Source of the DNA: Clostridiales bacterium
GTDB lineage: Bacteria > Bacillota_A > Clostridia > Saccharofermentanales > Saccharofermentanaceae
DNA: 14,019 bases
Direction: 5' to 3'
Assembly: GCA_017649745.1 (NCBI GenBank)
Contig: JAGCGE010000374.1
Location: forward strand, 1-14,019
Part shown: piece after piece, positions 13,312-14,019 of the stretch
Layout: the number at the start of each line of letters is the position of its first letter
Position numbering within the stretch: the stretch's first letter is position 1
The notes under the pieces: generated by a model
Told to the model about the DNA's origin: nothing
The model's input: the letters and a program-made list of their open reading frames with translations, nothing else
Database searches by the model: none
Position numbers and translations under genes: made by a program

Positions 13312-14019
13312 TCATCTTGTTATCGCATAACTTGCGCAGATATCAGTGAACTCCTGTGACTGAACAAAGCTGTTGAATACCTGATCTTTGGTCATGCCAT
13401 TGTTCATGTTACCAAGCCAGTAATTAAGTCCTTCAGTATCAGGTTCTCTTCCCATGAATGTCTTATACATTCTTGTGATGAGTTCCTTGTTGTCAAAGCC
13501 GTGATCATTGAATTCCTGACAGTAGAAGAACTCGTGAGCTGCCTGCGAACCTGTAAGTTCAAGGTTAGTAAGTCCAAGGCTCCAATACTTAAGTCCGCCT
13601 TCCTCTGGTTCACGACCTAAGCATTCTGTGTAAAGTCTTGTTGCAAATGCTGTAGCATTCTTTGATGCATTAGTTGCCTTAGCTGTTGGAGCTCCGCTCT
13701 TAACACCGTAGTCTGCGCAGATGTTACACCACTCAGGAGAATTGATGAATCCTTCTACAACAGTGTCCTTACCTACTGACTTTAAGCTGTTCATCCAGAA
13801 GTTAAATCCATCCGGATCATCAGCTGCATTACGATCGAAGAATGTTGAGTAAAGAACCTTCAAGAATTCTTCATCACTTAATCCTCTGTCCTTAAATTCC
13901 TGAGATGTTAAGAAGAAACGAGCGCAATCTGCACCAGTAAGAGTTCCGTCACCAACTAATTTACACCAGTAATCTTTACCATCTTTTTCGGAAGCACGAC
14001 CAAGAGCAACTACATAGAG
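13312..14019 (-). CDS. DUF4214 protein, C-terminal 235 codons (cut by window edge)
   Basis: The frame is open from the right edge to the TGA at 13312-13314. The visible part is two tandem DUF4214 units and matches residues 463-697 of the neighbouring 697-aa protein with only seven substitutions (for example NGT/DGT, KERG/KDRG, NQEL/NLEL, RNPDDEG/REPDTEG, TEIC/TDIC). The N-terminus, signal peptide and any DUF6273 or B-repeat region are beyond the window, so the architecture is unknown. A TTG at 13861-13863 could be mistaken for a start, but homology continues upstream of it without interruption. It has its own terminator, and the neighbour has its own promoter, so the paralogues are separate transcription units. 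Confidence 0.9.
   Translation of the reverse strand, partial: LYVVALGRASEKDGKDYWCKLVGDGTLTGADCARFFLTSQEFKDRGLSDEEFLKVLYSTFFDRNAADDPDGFNFWMNSLKSVGKDTVVEGFINSPEWCNICADYGVKSGAPTAKATNASKNATAFATRLYTECLGREPEEGGLKYWSLGLTNLELTGSQAAHEFFYCQEFNDHGFDNKELITRMYKTFMGREPDTEGLNYWLGNMNNGMTKDQVFNSFVQSQEFTDICASYAITR
13315..14019. repeat. Direct repeat, copy 2 (DUF4214 coding module)
   Basis: Partner of 11102-11806, same orientation, no insertions or deletions. The final 44 bases before the window edge are identical in both copies, so the similarity continues outside. The two copies diverge immediately at the stop codon (TAA against TGA) and downstream terminators are unrelated. Confidence 0.9.

Noticed and set aside
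13312..13863. A short 183-aa DUF4214 gene starting at the TTG near 13861
   Set aside because: Near-identity to the neighbouring protein continues upstream of the TTG to the window edge in the same frame, so the gene is simply cut by the window.
1..14019. Search for transposases, phage genes, toxin-antitoxin pairs, tRNAs, rRNAs and attachment sites
   Set aside because: Nothing in either strand supports any of these; all sizable gaps are accounted for by promoters, terminators or an operator.

Overview
The window reads as chromosomal DNA from a low-to-moderate GC Gram-positive anaerobe of the class Clostridia (Lachnospiraceae or Oscillospiraceae type). That placement is inferred from protein flavour (Mbl/MreB type, HTH-bearing BirA next to bioY, DUF4214/InlB-repeat surface proteins, DUF3737), strong AGGAGG-like ribosome sites and short intergenic regions with TTGACA/TATAAT promoters and hairpin-T-run terminators. 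I see no transposase, phage gene, tRNA, rRNA or CRISPR array. No stretch above 300 bases lacks a gene.

Left part (1-3525, all minus strand): the N-terminal two thirds of transcription terminator Rho, cut by the window edge and carrying a long Lys/Glu-rich low-complexity insert; a 290-aa zinc-ribbon membrane protein with no family name I recognise; and a stand-alone mreB/mbl. mreB has a clear terminator, and each of the three has its own credible promoter.

Middle (3526-8510, plus strand): leuS (start corrected to the ATG at 3738) with its own promoter and terminator; a 199-aa two-helix membrane protein; then a birA-bioY operon. The birA promoter is overlapped by an imperfect inverted repeat, TAGTTAACC-N14-GGTTGACTA, which matches the known Firmicutes BirA operator pattern. 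The local biotin module therefore looks self-regulated: BirA senses biotin, ligates it to acceptor proteins and represses its own operon, while BioY imports the vitamin.

Right-centre (8513-10959, minus strand): a tight four-gene operon. It encodes a zinc-ribbon, single-TM protein with an Asp/Ser/Trp/Tyr-rich tail, a DUF3737 beta-helix-like protein, a PaaI-like hotdog thioesterase and a small four-TM protein. Its terminator lies inside the 3' end of the convergent bioY gene. The function of this operon is unknown.

Right end (11099-14019, minus strand): a 697-aa secreted protein (signal peptide, DUF6273-like domain, one InlB-type B repeat, tandem DUF4214 units), and upstream of it the C-terminal 235 codons of a paralogue cut by the window edge. 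The two share a gap-free ~705-bp direct repeat with about 55 base differences (my hand count) but only 7 amino-acid differences. The second-look candidates are this duplicated secreted-protein pair, the BirA operator, the zinc-ribbon/DUF3737 operon and the Rho insert. I found nothing I could defend as a wholly new defence or mobile system.
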